Shown here in pieces: positions 7,905 through 16,451 of a stretch of 33,419 nucleotides of DNA. The stretch's first letter is position 1. The number at the start of each line of letters is the position of its first letter. The notes below the pieces were generated by a model. That model was not told the DNA's origin and did no database searches. It saw only the letters and a list, made by a program, of their open reading frames with translations. Both the position numbers and the translations under genes were made by a program. This stretch comes from Actinomycetota bacterium. Lineage in GTDB: Bacteria; Actinomycetota; Acidimicrobiia; Acidimicrobiales; WLNW01. The stretch is from the NCBI GenBank assembly GCA_009699605.1, contig WLNW01000017.1, positions 1 through 33,419 of the forward strand. Reading direction: 5' to 3'.

Positions 7905-9212
7905 ATGTACACCGACCCGATACCGCACGAGCACGCTCTCGTGCGGCGCGACCGCGCCGTCGTGTGGCATCCCTACGCCGCGATGCCAATGGCCGAGCCT
8001 GCGATCGAGGTGGTCTCCGCATCCGGGGTGCGCCTCACCCTTGGCGACGGCCGCGAGGTGATCGACGCGATGTCGTCGTGGTGGGCGGCCATCCACGGCT
8101 ACCGCCACCCGGTGCTCGATGCGGCGATCTGCGCCCAGCTCGAGCAGATGGCGCACGTGATGTTCGGCGGGCTCACGCATCGTCCGGCAGTCGAGCTCGC
8201 CGAGTTGCTCGTCGAGATCACACCACCGGGGCTCGAGCACGTCTTCTTTGCTGACTCGGGCTCGGTCGCCGTGGAGGTCGCGGTGAAGATGGCGCTGCAG
8301 TACTGGGCTGGCATGGGACGACCACGACGACACCGTCTTCTCACCGTGCGCGGCGGCTATCACGGCGACACGCTCGCCGCGATGTCGGTGTGCGACCCCG
8401 ATACCGGTATGCACCATCTGTTCGCCGATGTGGTGCCGACCCAGTTGTTCGCGCCGATTCCTTCGCCCCGCTTCGACGAGCCCTTCGCTGACGACCACGT
8501 CGAAGAGCTCGCAGCCCTCCTCCGCAAGAACCATGAGGAGATAGCGGCGGTGATCATCGAGCCGATCGTGCAAGGAGCGGGTGGCATGCGGTTCTATGCG
8601 CCGGGTTACCTCCGCGCGGTTCGGGCGCTTTGCGACGAGTACGACGTGCTCCTCATCGCCGACGAGATCGCCACGGGTTTCGGCCGTACGGGAGCGCTGT
8701 TCGCGTGCGAGCACAGCGGCGTGTCTCCCGACATCATGTGCGTCGGCAAGGCGCTCACCGGAGGCTACCTGTCGATGGCCGCCACGTTGTGCACGTCGAT
8801 GGTCGCTGCGGGGGTGAGTCGTGCCGAGCCAGGTGCGCTGATGCACGGCCCGACCTTCATGGCGAACCCGTTGGCGTGCGCGGTGTCGCTGGCCAGCGTC
8901 CGTCTGCTTTGCTCGCGGCCGTGGCGCCACGAGGTCGGTCGCATCGAGCTCGGGCTGACACGTGGGCTCGCGCCGGCGCTCGGTGCGGCGGGGGTGCGCG
9001 ACGTGCGGGTGCTCGGCGCCATCGGCGTGATCGAGATGGACGAACCGATCTCGATGCGTGACTCGCAGCGGGTTGCGCTCGACCATGGTGTGTGGATCCG
9101 ACCCTTCGGCCGGTTGCTGTACACGATGCCGCCGTTCGTCAGCACCGATGAGGATGTCGCGGCGATCTGCGGTGCGATGGTCGCGGTGCTCGAGCATGCG
9201 AGGTGTGCGTGA
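7905..9212 (+). CDS. bioA: Adenosylmethionine-8-amino-7-oxononanoate aminotransferase
   Basis: PLP-dependent class III aminotransferase of 435 residues catalysing KAPA to DAPA with S-adenosylmethionine as amino donor, the third step of biotin ring assembly. Signatures of BioA are WHPYAAM near the N-terminus, [22 protein letters not shown], the PLP segment [38 protein letters not shown], the Schiff-base Lys282 in VGKALTGGY, and [12 protein letters not shown]. Length is normal for the family. First gene of the bioAFD operon; its stop overlaps the bioF start by 4 nt. Translation probably starts from a leaderless transcript. Confidence 0.95.
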   Translation: MYTDPIPHEHALVRRDRAVVWHPYAAMPMAEPAIEVVSASGVRLTLGDGREVIDAMSSWWAAIHGYRHPVLDAAICAQLEQMAHVMFGGLTHRPAVELAELLVEITPPGLEHVFFADSGSVAVEVAVKMALQYWAGMGRPRRHRLLTVRGGYHGDTLAAMSVCDPDTGMHHLFADVVPTQLFAPIPSPRFDEPFADDHVEELAALLRKNHEEIAAVIIEPIVQGAGGMRFYAPGYLRAVRALCDEYDVLLIADEIATGFGRTGALFACEHSGVSPDIMCVGKALTGGYLSMAATLCTSMVAAGVSRAEPGALMHGPTFMANPLACAVSLASVRLLCSRPWRHEVGRIELGLTRGLAPALGAAGVRDVRVLGAIGVIEMDEPISMRDSQRVALDHGVWIRPFGRLLYTMPPFVSTDEDVAAICGAMVAVLEHARCA

Positions 9213-10348
9213 GCGACCCGAGCTGGACCGCGTGGGTCGCGGGGCAACTCGAGCAGGTGCGCCAGGCCGGGCAATGGCGAGTCACCCGGGCCTTCGACGC
9301 CGCCGGGCCGGCGGGCCATCTCACAACACCGGGGGGCACGAGCGAAGGTTTCGATGTCGTGTCGTTCGCGTCCAACGACTACCTCGGTCTGTCGATGCAC
9401 CCCGCTGTCATTTCCGCTGCGCACGAGGCGATCGACCGTTGGGGTACCGGTTCGACGGCGTCGCGATTGATCGTGGGCACACGCCCCTGTCACGAGGAGC
9501 TCGAGTGCGAGCTCGCCGAATGGAAGCACGCGCCGCGAGCTCTGGTCTTCTCGAGTGGCTACGCCGCGAACGTGGGCGTGCTGGCGTCGCTAGGCGGCCC
9601 CGACGTCACCGTCTTCAGCGACGAGCTGAACCACGCCTCGATCATCGACGGTTGCCGGCTCGGTCGATCGAAGGTTGTCGTGTACCGCCACAACGACATC
9701 GAACAACTCGACGCGTTGCTCACTGCGACACCGGGCCGCAAGCTCGTCGTGACCGACGTCGTCTTTTCGATGGACGGCGATGTGGTACTGCTCGACACAC
9801 TCGCGTCGTCGTGTGTGCGCCACGGGGCGCTGCTCGTGCTCGACGAGGCGCACGCGGTGCTCGGCCCCGAGGTACCGGCGCTCGACGGCCTCGAGGTGGT
9901 GCGCATCGGCACGCTGTCGAAGACCCTCGGTTCGTTGGGTGGCTGGGTGGTCGCGTCCAGCTCGATCATCGATCTGCTCGTGAACCGCGCCAGGTCGTTC
10001 ATCTTCACCACGGCGTTGACGCCGGCGGACGCGTCCGCCGGCCTCGCCGCGATTCGCGTCGTGCGTTCGCCGGACGGAGCGCGGCTCGTCGCGCGGCTCC
10101 GCGACACGATCGATCGTGTCCGTAACGGGCATCCCTCGCCGATCATCCCGGTCGTGCTGGGCGACGAAGGCGCGGCGCTGCGGGCCGCGGACGCGCTGCT
10201 CGCGCGGGGCGTGTTCGTGCCGGCGATCCGGCCCCCGACGGTGCCGGCGGGGACGTCGCGGCTGCGCATCGCGCTGTCGGCCGCGCACACCGACGCGATG
10301 GTCTCGCAGTTGCTCGATGCGCTGGCCGCGCAAGGTCTCGCGCCATGA
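9209..10348 (+). CDS. bioF: 8-amino-7-oxononanoate synthase
   Basis: PLP-dependent alpha-oxoamine synthase of 379 residues that condenses pimeloyl-ACP/CoA with alanine to KAPA, the step before BioA. Visible motifs are [22 protein letters not shown], the HxxLE-like [49 protein letters not shown] and the PLP lysine K238 in [14 protein letters not shown] 9209 overlaps the bioA stop as GTGA; the upstream in-frame GTG at 9203 is less likely. Full length, all catalytic motifs intact. Confidence 0.93.
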   Translation: MSDPSWTAWVAGQLEQVRQAGQWRVTRAFDAAGPAGHLTTPGGTSEGFDVVSFASNDYLGLSMHPAVISAAHEAIDRWGTGSTASRLIVGTRPCHEELECELAEWKHAPRALVFSSGYAANVGVLASLGGPDVTVFSDELNHASIIDGCRLGRSKVVVYRHNDIEQLDALLTATPGRKLVVTDVVFSMDGDVVLLDTLASSCVRHGALLVLDEAHAVLGPEVPALDGLEVVRIGTLSKTLGSLGGWVVASSSIIDLLVNRARSFIFTTALTPADASAGLAAIRVVRSPDGARLVARLRDTIDRVRNGHPSPIIPVVLGDEGAALRAADALLARGVFVPAIRPPTVPAGTSRLRIALSAAHTDAMVSQLLDALAAQGLAP

Positions 10349-10992
10349 GACCCCGGCACGTGGTGGCGGTGGTCGGCACGGGTACCGATGTCGGCAAGAC
10401 CTGGGTTTCGTGTGCGCTTGCCCTAGCCGCACGCCGGCGCGGTGCGAACGTACAGGTCCGCAAGCCCGTGCAATCCTTTGCCCTGAATGCCCAGGGGATC
10501 AGTGGCCTCGACACGGACGCCGTGCTCCTCGCCGCAGCCACGGGTGAGGAGCTCGACGCCGTGTGCCCCGCGCATCGTTGGTACGGGCAGGCCATGGCTC
10601 CACCCATGGCCTGCGATGCGCTCGAGCTCCCGTCGTTCACTGCCGCCGACCTCCTGAGCGAGCTCCGATGGCAAGGCATTGCCGACCTCGGTCTCGTCGA
10701 GACCGCAGGGGGCGTCCGTTCGCCGATGACTCACGACACGGACTCGGCCGGATTCGTGCGCGCGCTCGCGCCGAATGCCGTCGTGCTCGTGGCCGATGCC
10801 GGTCTCGGCACGATCAACGCGGTCCGCTCGGCGTGTGACGCGCTCGACGGCTTGGTGTTCACGATCCTGCTCAATCGCTACGACCCTGCTGACGACCTCC
10901 ATCGGCGAAATCGTGAGTGGCTCGCAGTGCGCGACGGTCTCCCGGTGTTCGTCGATCTGCACGATGCGGCCCTGCTCGGTACTGCGGCGTGA
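10345..10992 (+). CDS. bioD: ATP-dependent dethiobiotin synthetase
   Basis: A 215-residue P-loop enzyme converting DAPA, CO2 and ATP to dethiobiotin. It has the BioD Walker A GTGTDVGKT at residues 11-19, the RKPVQSF segment following it, the ETAGGVRSP motif that replaces the usual E-x-A-G-G-x-x-x-P, and the VVLVADAGLGTINA strand. The ATG overlaps the bioF stop (ATGA). It closes the operon; bioB, needed for the last step, is not in the window. Confidence 0.92.
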   Translation: MRPRHVVAVVGTGTDVGKTWVSCALALAARRRGANVQVRKPVQSFALNAQGISGLDTDAVLLAAATGEELDAVCPAHRWYGQAMAPPMACDALELPSFTAADLLSELRWQGIADLGLVETAGGVRSPMTHDTDSAGFVRALAPNAVVLVADAGLGTINAVRSACDALDGLVFTILLNRYDPADDLHRRNREWLAVRDGLPVFVDLHDAALLGTAA

Positions 10993-11063
10993 TCGAGCCG
11001 CAGGTCGCCAGAACTCGCGGTGCACCGGGTTGTACCATCGACTGACCCCGGGGAGGACCATCC

Positions 11064-11477
11064 ATGGCCAAGCTTCGCCACCTTGCGATCGCGACCGATG
11101 ATCCGGATCGCACCGCGCAGTTCTACATCGACACGTTCGAGTTCACGAAGGTGCGAAGCGCCGAAGGCATCTGGGGCCACGGCCACATCCTCTCGGATGG
11201 CACCATCAACCTGGCGATCCTGAAGTTCATCACCGACGAGGCCGCCGGGATCGAGCGCGGTGTCGGCTATCGAGGGCTGCACCACATCGGCTTCGAGGTC
11301 GACGACGTCGACGCGGTGGCCACACGGGTCGAGTTGGCCGGGTGTCGCGCTCGGGAGGACATTGACGCGGCGTTGGGCATTCCCCACGATGGTCCCATCA
11401 AGGGAGAATTCAAATATGAAGGCCCCGACGGCGTGGTGTTCGACCTGAGCCAGCCCGGGGTCTGGCAGGTGGCCTGA
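11064..11477 (+). CDS. VOC (glyoxalase/bleomycin resistance) family protein
   Basis: A 137-residue protein with two beta-alpha-beta-beta-beta units of the vicinal oxygen chelate fold. A metal-site His is at the start (LRHLAIAT), a second near the middle (HHIGFEVDD), and the last strand ends GPDGVVFDLSQPG with an Asp-Leu in place of the usual E-L ligand. Members are glyoxalases, epimerases or dioxygenases. ATG 11064 has GGGGAGGA 6 nt upstream and a TACCAT -10 at 11033-11038, so it has its own promoter after bioD. The methylmalonyl-CoA epimerase reading is not supported. Substrate unknown. Confidence 0.75.
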   Translation: MAKLRHLAIATDDPDRTAQFYIDTFEFTKVRSAEGIWGHGHILSDGTINLAILKFITDEAAGIERGVGYRGLHHIGFEVDDVDAVATRVELAGCRAREDIDAALGIPHDGPIKGEFKYEGPDGVVFDLSQPGVWQVA

Positions 11478-11499
11478 CGGCCGACGAACCCTGCGTTAG

Positions 11500-11515
11500 T
11501 ATGACATGTGTCATA
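11500..11515. promoter_or_regulatory. Operator-like inverted repeat overlapping -10
   Basis: TATGACA-TG-TGTCATA has perfect 7-bp arms around a 2-bp centre, the size and symmetry of TetR-family operators. It overlaps a TAGTAT -10 hexamer at 11497-11502, so a bound protein would block transcription of the gene starting at 11578. No TetR gene is in the window, so the regulator would act from elsewhere. Confidence 0.5.
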
Positions 11516-11577
11516 GACGATGGTCACAGGTCATCAGCTCTGGGTGCCTGCGTTGCCCTCACGGAAGGCCGATGCAC

Positions 11578-12045
11578 ATGGGTCGAGTTCTGATCGTCGC
11601 CAACGAGACGCTGCGCTCCGAGGAACTGTACGACGCCGTGCTGGCCCGAGCGGCTGCCGGTCACACGTTGCGGTTCGTGGTGCCGTTGCGCATCCCCAGG
11701 TACGCCGAACTCGGCGGGCTGAGCATGTACGGCTTCGTTTCGCTCGAGGCCGCCGACGCCGACGCCGTTGAGCGCGACGGCTGTGCCCGACTTGACGAGG
11801 TTTTGGCTCGCCTCGACCGTGACGGGGTGCGCGCCACCGGACGCGTGCGCTGTGTGGACCCCATGGCGGCGATCGATCGTGAGCTCGAACGCCATCTCGT
11901 GGACGAGATCATCGTGTCCACCAAGGCCCGGGCGATCTCGCGTTGGCTTGGCGTCGATCTGCCGCGGCGCGTCGAGCGTCGCTTCGCGGCGGTGAAGGTC
12001 ACCACCATCGAGAACCGCGTTCGGGTCAACGCGGTCGCGGGCTGA
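11578..12045 (+). CDS. Universal-stress-like Rossmann protein
   Basis: A 155-residue alpha/beta protein. The N-terminal strand GRVLIVANETL and the later VDEIIVSTKARAISRWLGVDLPRRVERRFAAVKVTTIE segment resemble the first and last strands of a flavodoxin-like UspA fold, with a D-P-M-A-AI helix between. No catalytic residues are evident. Of two nearby ATGs I chose 11578 because GGAAGG lies 9 nt upstream; 11572 is only 3 nt from it. The gene sits behind a strong operator-like palindrome, suggesting it is repressed by a dedicated regulator. Function not known. Confidence 0.6.
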   Translation: MGRVLIVANETLRSEELYDAVLARAAAGHTLRFVVPLRIPRYAELGGLSMYGFVSLEAADADAVERDGCARLDEVLARLDRDGVRATGRVRCVDPMAAIDRELERHLVDEIIVSTKARAISRWLGVDLPRRVERRFAAVKVTTIENRVRVNAVAG

Positions 12046-12065
12046 CGCGGGGACACCGGCGCCGC

Positions 12066-12085
12066 GACCGGCGATTGACCGGCGA
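12066..12085 (+). repeat. Short direct repeat, 11-bp period
   Basis: GACCGGCGA occurs twice, at 12066-12074 and 12077-12085, separated by TT, placing the copies one helical turn apart. It lies upstream of a TACCGT -10 candidate (12098-12103) of the amidohydrolase gene. It could be an activator site or chance in GC-rich DNA. Confidence 0.3.
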
Positions 12086-12136
12086 CATGATCACCACTAC
12101 CGTCGCTGTAACGCCGATACAGAGCGGAGGGTGCTC

Positions 12137-13408
12137 GTGGAACGGGACGCCATCGTGGTCGACGACCAAGGTGATCAGCGCTACATCGTGATCTCGGCCG
12201 ATGGCCACGCCGGAGGAAGCATCGGCGGCTACCGGCCCTACCTCGATCGGGAGTGGCTCGACGAGTTTGACGCGTGGGCCGCGACCTATGAGATCCCCTA
12301 TGAGGACCTCCTCGGCGACAAGGGCGAGCGCAACTGGGACTCGGCGCGGCGCCGTAGCGACCTCGAGCTTGATGGTCAGGTGGCCGAGGTCATCTTTCCC
12401 AACACCGTCCCACCGTTCTTTCCGAAGGTCGCGCTCACGAGTCAGCCCCCTGCCCTGACCGCGGGAGACATGGATCGTCGATGGGCCGGGCTTCAGGCGC
12501 ACAATCGTTGGTTGGCCGACTTCTGCGCCGACGCTCCTGGCCGCCGGGCCGGGGTTGCGCAGATCACGCTGTACGACATCGAGGCTTCGGTGGCCGAGGT
12601 GCGGCGCACCCACGCCGCAGGGCTGCGCGGCGGGGTCCTGCTGCCAGGCACACCGCCAGGCCTCGGTCTGCCCCAGCTCTTCGACCCGTGCTACGAGCCC
12701 CTGTGGCAGGTGTGTGCTGAGCTCGGCGTCCCCGTAAACCACCACACCGGTAGCGCATCCCCGCCCATGGGGGCCACGGACGTCGACGCCGTGGTGTTCC
12801 TGCTCGAGGTCTCCTGGTGGGCCCATCGCGCATTGACACATCTCCTCGTCGGCGGCGCGCTCGATCGCCATCCCGACCTGCAACTGGTGTTCACCGAGCA
12901 GGGCACGGCGTGGGTGCCCGAGGAGTTGGCCAAGCTCGACTACTTCTTCGATCGCATGCGCAGCGCCGATGGTTCGCAGGAACAGGTGTGGGGTCGGGCG
13001 GTCGTCGAGCGGCTGTCGCTCAAGCCCAGCGAGTACTGGTCCCGCCAGTGCCACGTCGGCGCCAGCTTCATCCGCCCACCCGAGGTCGGGTTGCGCGACC
13101 TGGTCGGCGTCGATCGCATCATGTGGGGCAGCGACTACCCGCACAAGGAGTCGAGTCACCCGTTCTCGCACGAGGCCATGCGTGCGGCCTTCGCGGGCGT
13201 GCCCCACGACGAGACCGCGCGGATGCTCGGCGGGAACGCTGCTGCGCTCTACGGCTTCGATCTCGACGCTCTGGCCCCGCTGGCCGCCGTGTTCGGTCCT
13301 CGCGTCCTGGCGATCGACCAGCCGCTCGCTCCGGGTGAGCTGCCCATCGCCGCTGCGAAGTGTCCTGCGTTCGTGGGTCAGCAGTTCGCCGAGGCATTGC
13401 CCGGCTGA
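12137..13408 (+). CDS. Amidohydrolase-2 family protein, divergent subgroup
   Basis: A 423-residue amidohydrolase-2 TIM-barrel enzyme. Metal-site elements are D-G-H in VISADGHAGG (residues near 20), the histidines in VNHHTGSASPP and the Asp of WGSDYPHKES. It differs from the paralogues at 2041, 16452 and 22258: the opening is SADGHAGG instead of SVDDHxxEP, and a VIFPNTVPPFFP segment precedes the long helix region. GTG 12137 is preferred over GTG 12131 because GGAGG ends at 12130, 6 nt before it. It heads a probable operon with the SDR at 13479 and the dehydrogenase at 14414. Likely a hydrolase or decarboxylase; substrate unknown. Confidence 0.8.
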   Translation: MERDAIVVDDQGDQRYIVISADGHAGGSIGGYRPYLDREWLDEFDAWAATYEIPYEDLLGDKGERNWDSARRRSDLELDGQVAEVIFPNTVPPFFPKVALTSQPPALTAGDMDRRWAGLQAHNRWLADFCADAPGRRAGVAQITLYDIEASVAEVRRTHAAGLRGGVLLPGTPPGLGLPQLFDPCYEPLWQVCAELGVPVNHHTGSASPPMGATDVDAVVFLLEVSWWAHRALTHLLVGGALDRHPDLQLVFTEQGTAWVPEELAKLDYFFDRMRSADGSQEQVWGRAVVERLSLKPSEYWSRQCHVGASFIRPPEVGLRDLVGVDRIMWGSDYPHKESSHPFSHEAMRAAFAGVPHDETARMLGGNAAALYGFDLDALAPLAAVFGPRVLAIDQPLAPGELPIAAAKCPAFVGQQFAEALPG

Positions 13409-13478
13409 GCCCGCGGTCGATGGTCCCGTGGCGCATCCTCTAGCGTTCGCCGCAGCGGGCGAGACGCGGGGGATGGCA

Positions 13479-14417
13479 ATGGGGACAAGACTCGACGGCA
13501 AGGTGGCCATTGTGACCGGCGCCGGTGGCGGCATCGGGCGCGAGCACGCGTTGCTGATGGCTTCCGAGGGCGCGTATGTGGTCGTGAACGATCTAGGCAC
13601 GCGTCCGGGAGCCGACGCGGCGTCGGTGGTCGCCGAGATCACCGAGCGCGGCGGGACCGCGGTGGCCAATTCCGGTTCGGCAACTTGGGACGGCGCGGCA
13701 GGCATCGTGGCGCGTGCCATCGACGCGTTCGGTCGCGTCGACGTGCTCGTGAACAACGCCACCGCCGGTCGCAACAATGACATCTGGCGCTTCACCGAGG
13801 AGGAGTGGGACCTCACAGTCGGGGTGAACCTCAAGGGCTACTTCGCGATGATCCGCGAGGTGGCGCCGCACTTCTGTCGCCAGGGTTCGGGCGCGATCGT
13901 GAACACCAGCTCGGGTTCCGGATTCGGCCACCCGTCGCACGTGGCGTACTCGGCGGCGAAGGAAGGTGTGGTCGGCCTCACGCGCACGGTCGCACGCGAG
14001 CTCGGCCGATTCGGCGTGAGGTGCAACGCTATTCGTCCTCTGGCTGTGGGGGCGTCCACCGCCGACTACGAGGTGCGCACCGCGCGGTGGTCGACGTTGA
14101 TGGCCTTGACCATGGCCCCACGCGGCGCGAAGCCGCCGGCCAACACTGCGCCACCCACGTTGACCCCGGCGAAGATCGCCCCGCTCGTGGTGTGGCTGTG
14201 CACCGACGCGGCCAGCGGGGTGAACGGCCGAACATTCCACGTCGGCGGCGACACCATCTCGCGGCTGAGCGAGCCGGCCCGTGAACGCGTCCTCACGAAC
14301 CCTGCGGGTTGGACACTCGACGCGCTCGACCAGGTGGCACCGACCCACCTCGTCGACGATCTCACCAACGACTACACGCTCGACGATCACCCGGAACTGA
14401 AAGAGTTCAACGTATGA
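13479..14417 (+). CDS. SDR oxidoreductase, MFE-2 (3-hydroxyacyl-CoA dehydrogenase) like
   Basis: A 312-residue SDR whose N-terminal half matches the 3-hydroxyacyl-CoA dehydrogenase domain of multifunctional enzyme 2: IVTGAGGGIGREHALLMASEGAYVVVNDLG, VNNAT, the Ser pair in VNTSSGSG and Y157-x-x-x-K161 (YSAAK). The VVVNDLG ending of strand 2 points to NAD(H). A C-terminal extension of about 60 residues after the TFHVGG segment is typical of this subgroup. ATG 13479 is 6 nt after a GGGGG tract; ATG 13473 is the alternative. A TAGCGT -10 lies at 13441. It overlaps the next gene by 4 nt (ATGA). Confidence 0.85.
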   Translation: MGTRLDGKVAIVTGAGGGIGREHALLMASEGAYVVVNDLGTRPGADAASVVAEITERGGTAVANSGSATWDGAAGIVARAIDAFGRVDVLVNNATAGRNNDIWRFTEEEWDLTVGVNLKGYFAMIREVAPHFCRQGSGAIVNTSSGSGFGHPSHVAYSAAKEGVVGLTRTVARELGRFGVRCNAIRPLAVGASTADYEVRTARWSTLMALTMAPRGAKPPANTAPPTLTPAKIAPLVVWLCTDAASGVNGRTFHVGGDTISRLSEPARERVLTNPAGWTLDALDQVAPTHLVDDLTNDYTLDDHPELKEFNV

Positions 14418-15526
14418 AGACCACCGCTGCAGTCATGCGAGCCCACAATCAACCGCTCTCAATCGAGACCATCGACGTGGATCCACCCAAGGCGGGTGAG
14501 CTGCTCCTTCGGATGGCGGCGGCCGGCATCTGTGGCTCGGATCGCCATGTACTCGAAGGCCACTTTCCCGGCGCGGTGCCCACGGTCGGCGGCCACGAGG
14601 GCGCCGGGGTGGTCGAAGCGGTGGGCGAAGGTGTGCAGGGCTTCGCCGTGGGCGACCACGTGCTGCAAACGTTTGTCGGTCCGTGCGGCGTCTGCGCCTC
14701 GTGTCGGCGCGGCCAGCGCACGTTCTGCACGCTGCGGTGGACCACCGATGGCACGTTGCCCGACGGTACGTTTCGCATGCACGCGGCCGACGGCTCGCCG
14801 ATCGGCACGTTGCTCGGCCTCGGGAGCTTCAGCGCCCACACCGTGAGCCCGGCTCGCAACTGCGTCGTGGTCCCACCCGACGTCGACCTCGCCTGCGCGG
14901 CCCTCGTGTCGTGCGGAGTGTCGACCGGCGTCGGTGCGATGGTCAACGTTGCCCGTACCCAGATCGGAGACGACGTCGCGATCCTCGGCGCGGGTGGCGT
15001 GGGTGCAGCGGCCATCATGGGTGCGGTGATCGCCGGCGCCGGGCGCATCATCGCTATCGACGTGCACGACACCAAGGAAGGGCCCGCTCGATCGTTCGGT
15101 GCCACGCACTTCCTCAACGCGCGCACCCAGAACGTTGCCGAGGCCATCTCGCAGATCACCGAGGGACGTGGAGTCGACCGGATCGTGCTCACGCTCGATC
15201 GCATCTTCCCCGAGCACTACAAGCTGGCGATCGAGGCCCTGGCGCCCGGCGGGGTCGCGGTGCAGGTGGGCTCCACCGACCATGGCATGGATCATCTCCC
15301 GGTGAGCCCCAATGCGTTCGCAAGCCGGCAGGTGTCGTTCACGGGCACGGTATACGGCGGCATGAACCCCGAGGCCGACGCCCGTCGTTGGCTCGAACTG
15401 CATCGACGCGGCGCGCTCCCCGTCGAGAAGTTGATCACGCGTGAGTATGAAATCGGCGATATCAACAAGGCGTTCGACGACCTTGCAGCAGGGCGAAACA
15501 TCCGCGGTCTCGTGCGATTCGAGTAG
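14414..15526 (+). CDS. Zinc-dependent alcohol dehydrogenase, NDMA-dependent type
   Basis: A 370-residue medium-chain dehydrogenase. Catalytic zinc ligands: C40 (GICGSD), H61-E62 (GGHEGAG) and C167 (LVSCGVSTG). The structural zinc site C91-x2-C94-x2-C97-x7-C105 is complete. The nucleotide site is LGAGGVG (192-197) followed by an Asp ending the next strand (AIDV), indicating NAD. The LPDGTFRMHA and LGLGSFSAHTV segments, and the C-terminal PVEKLITREYEIGDINKAFDDL, are those of the NDMA-dependent alcohol dehydrogenases, whose tightly bound NADH is reoxidised through mycofactocin in actinobacteria. Whether mycofactocin genes occur in this genome is not visible. Start overlaps the SDR stop (ATGA). 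Confidence 0.85.
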   Translation: MKTTAAVMRAHNQPLSIETIDVDPPKAGELLLRMAAAGICGSDRHVLEGHFPGAVPTVGGHEGAGVVEAVGEGVQGFAVGDHVLQTFVGPCGVCASCRRGQRTFCTLRWTTDGTLPDGTFRMHAADGSPIGTLLGLGSFSAHTVSPARNCVVVPPDVDLACAALVSCGVSTGVGAMVNVARTQIGDDVAILGAGGVGAAAIMGAVIAGAGRIIAIDVHDTKEGPARSFGATHFLNARTQNVAEAISQITEGRGVDRIVLTLDRIFPEHYKLAIEALAPGGVAVQVGSTDHGMDHLPVSPNAFASRQVSFTGTVYGGMNPEADARRWLELHRRGALPVEKLITREYEIGDINKAFDDLAAGRNIRGLVRFE

Positions 15527-15540
15527 GCCATAGGGCGCCC

Positions 15541-15639
15541 CGTCGCACCATCGATCCGATGCGGGCCGCGGTGGACGCACTGGAATGGGGCGGCACTACG
15601 GTCGCGATCGGCGTTCCCGAGCAGGGGACCGAGGTGTGA
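15541..15639 (+). pseudogene. Fragment of a medium-chain alcohol dehydrogenase
   Basis: A short open frame (ATG 15559, stop 15637-15639) encodes MRAAVDALEWGGTTVAIGVP followed by EQGTEV. This matches the strand-helix-strand of medium-chain dehydrogenases after the nucleotide site, where intact enzymes read AL-x-x-GG-x-x-V-x-V-G-x-P-x-x-G-x-E-V. The equivalent part of the neighbour at 14414 is IEALAPGGVAVQVGSTDHG, so this is a relic of a different dehydrogenase rather than a duplicate. Both flanks of the domain are missing, hence a deletion remnant. Confidence 0.5.
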
Positions 15640-15645
15640 TCGTCT

Positions 15646-16356
15646 TCAGCTGCTGAGCGAGAGCGAGGCCGCGTGTACCAGAGCGCCGATCGCCGCGTAC
15701 TTGGTGCGCGGGAGGCGCTCGGTGGGTGCGCTCACCACGAGCGCGGCCACCGGACGACCGCCCGGGTCGAGCAGCGCGGCGCCGATTGAGGTGGCCGCGG
15801 CCGAGACCGCTCCGGCGTTGAGCGACCAACCGCGGGTGCGCGTGCGCGCAAGCTCGTCGAGGAAGGACGGATCATCGACCGCGCCGCCGTAGGACTGCAC
15901 TTCCTCGAGGGGTAACCGCGAGAAGATCGCGAGTGCCGCCGCACCACCGTCGGGGAGCACCATGCCGCGATGGGGCGCCGAGCGCACGAGATGCCGGCTC
16001 TCGACCACGTCGAGGGTGATGATCTGGCCGGCGTCGGGTACCGCGAGCACGACCGACTCGCCGGTGGCCTCGCGGAGTTGGTCCATGGCGAGGCGCGCCC
16101 GATCGAGGATGCCGGAACCGCGCTGCGCCTTCGTGGCGACCACCGCCGGGTGCGAGGTGAGCTCCCAGCGCGTGAGCTCGCCGCCCGCCGGGCGGATCCA
16201 ACCGGCGGCGTGCAGCGTGACGAGCACCCGCTGCAGCGCGCTCTTGTCCTCGTCGAGGGCGCGGGCGAGCGCGCTGAGCCCCACCGGCTGGTGCTCGGCG
16301 ATCGCGTCGATCGCGGCGAGTGCACGTGCGAGGCTTTGGAGAGGTTTGACCGCCAT
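15646..16356 (-). CDS. IclR family transcriptional regulator
   Basis: A 236-residue regulator with the IclR layout: winged helix at residues about 5-70 (KPLQSLARALAAIDAIAEHQP, then GLSALARALDEDKSALQRVLVTL and AGWIRP) and an effector-binding domain containing TGESVVLAVPD, VRSAPHRGMVLP and a C-terminal VSAAATSIGAALLDPGGRPVAALVVSAP stretch with the usual small-molecule pocket signature. ATG 16356 has AGGAGG 7 nt upstream, so longer starts are rejected. It is divergent from the amidohydrolase at 16452 and is the obvious candidate for its control; IclR proteins often respond to aromatic-acid intermediates, but the effector here is unknown. Confidence 0.85.
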   Translation of the reverse strand: MAVKPLQSLARALAAIDAIAEHQPVGLSALARALDEDKSALQRVLVTLHAAGWIRPAGGELTRWELTSHPAVVATKAQRGSGILDRARLAMDQLREATGESVVLAVPDAGQIITLDVVESRHLVRSAPHRGMVLPDGGAAALAIFSRLPLEEVQSYGGAVDDPSFLDELARTRTRGWSLNAGAVSAAATSIGAALLDPGGRPVAALVVSAPTERLPRTKYAAIGALVHAASLSLSS

Positions 16357-16451
16357 CCGCGTCCCTCCTAGGCTGAGTCGCAGGTAGATGTAGCATATCG
16401 CCATGTGATCCACCCACCCAATCTCCTCCTCGAGCCCACTAGGAGCACCCG
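16357..16451. promoter_or_regulatory. Divergent promoter region, IclR/amidohydrolase
   Basis: A 95-bp region between divergent starts. TAGCAT at 16391-16396 on the plus strand and TATGCT (16397-16392) on the minus strand are overlapping -10 candidates within TAGCATA, so both genes would be transcribed from one place. A T-rich minority patch here (16384-16405) contrasts with the GC-rich flanks. I see no clean IclR palindrome; the operator is not assigned. Confidence 0.4.

Noticed and set aside
12026-13834. 602-codon minus-strand frame over the amidohydrolase at 12137
   Set aside because: No start with a ribosome site, no family motif, and it crosses two real genes on the other strand.
13479-14417. 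Mycofactocin-coupled SDR
   Set aside because: Those SDRs carry an extra segment near the nucleotide site after strand 2 that I do not see here; only the neighbouring alcohol dehydrogenase looks mycofactocin-linked.
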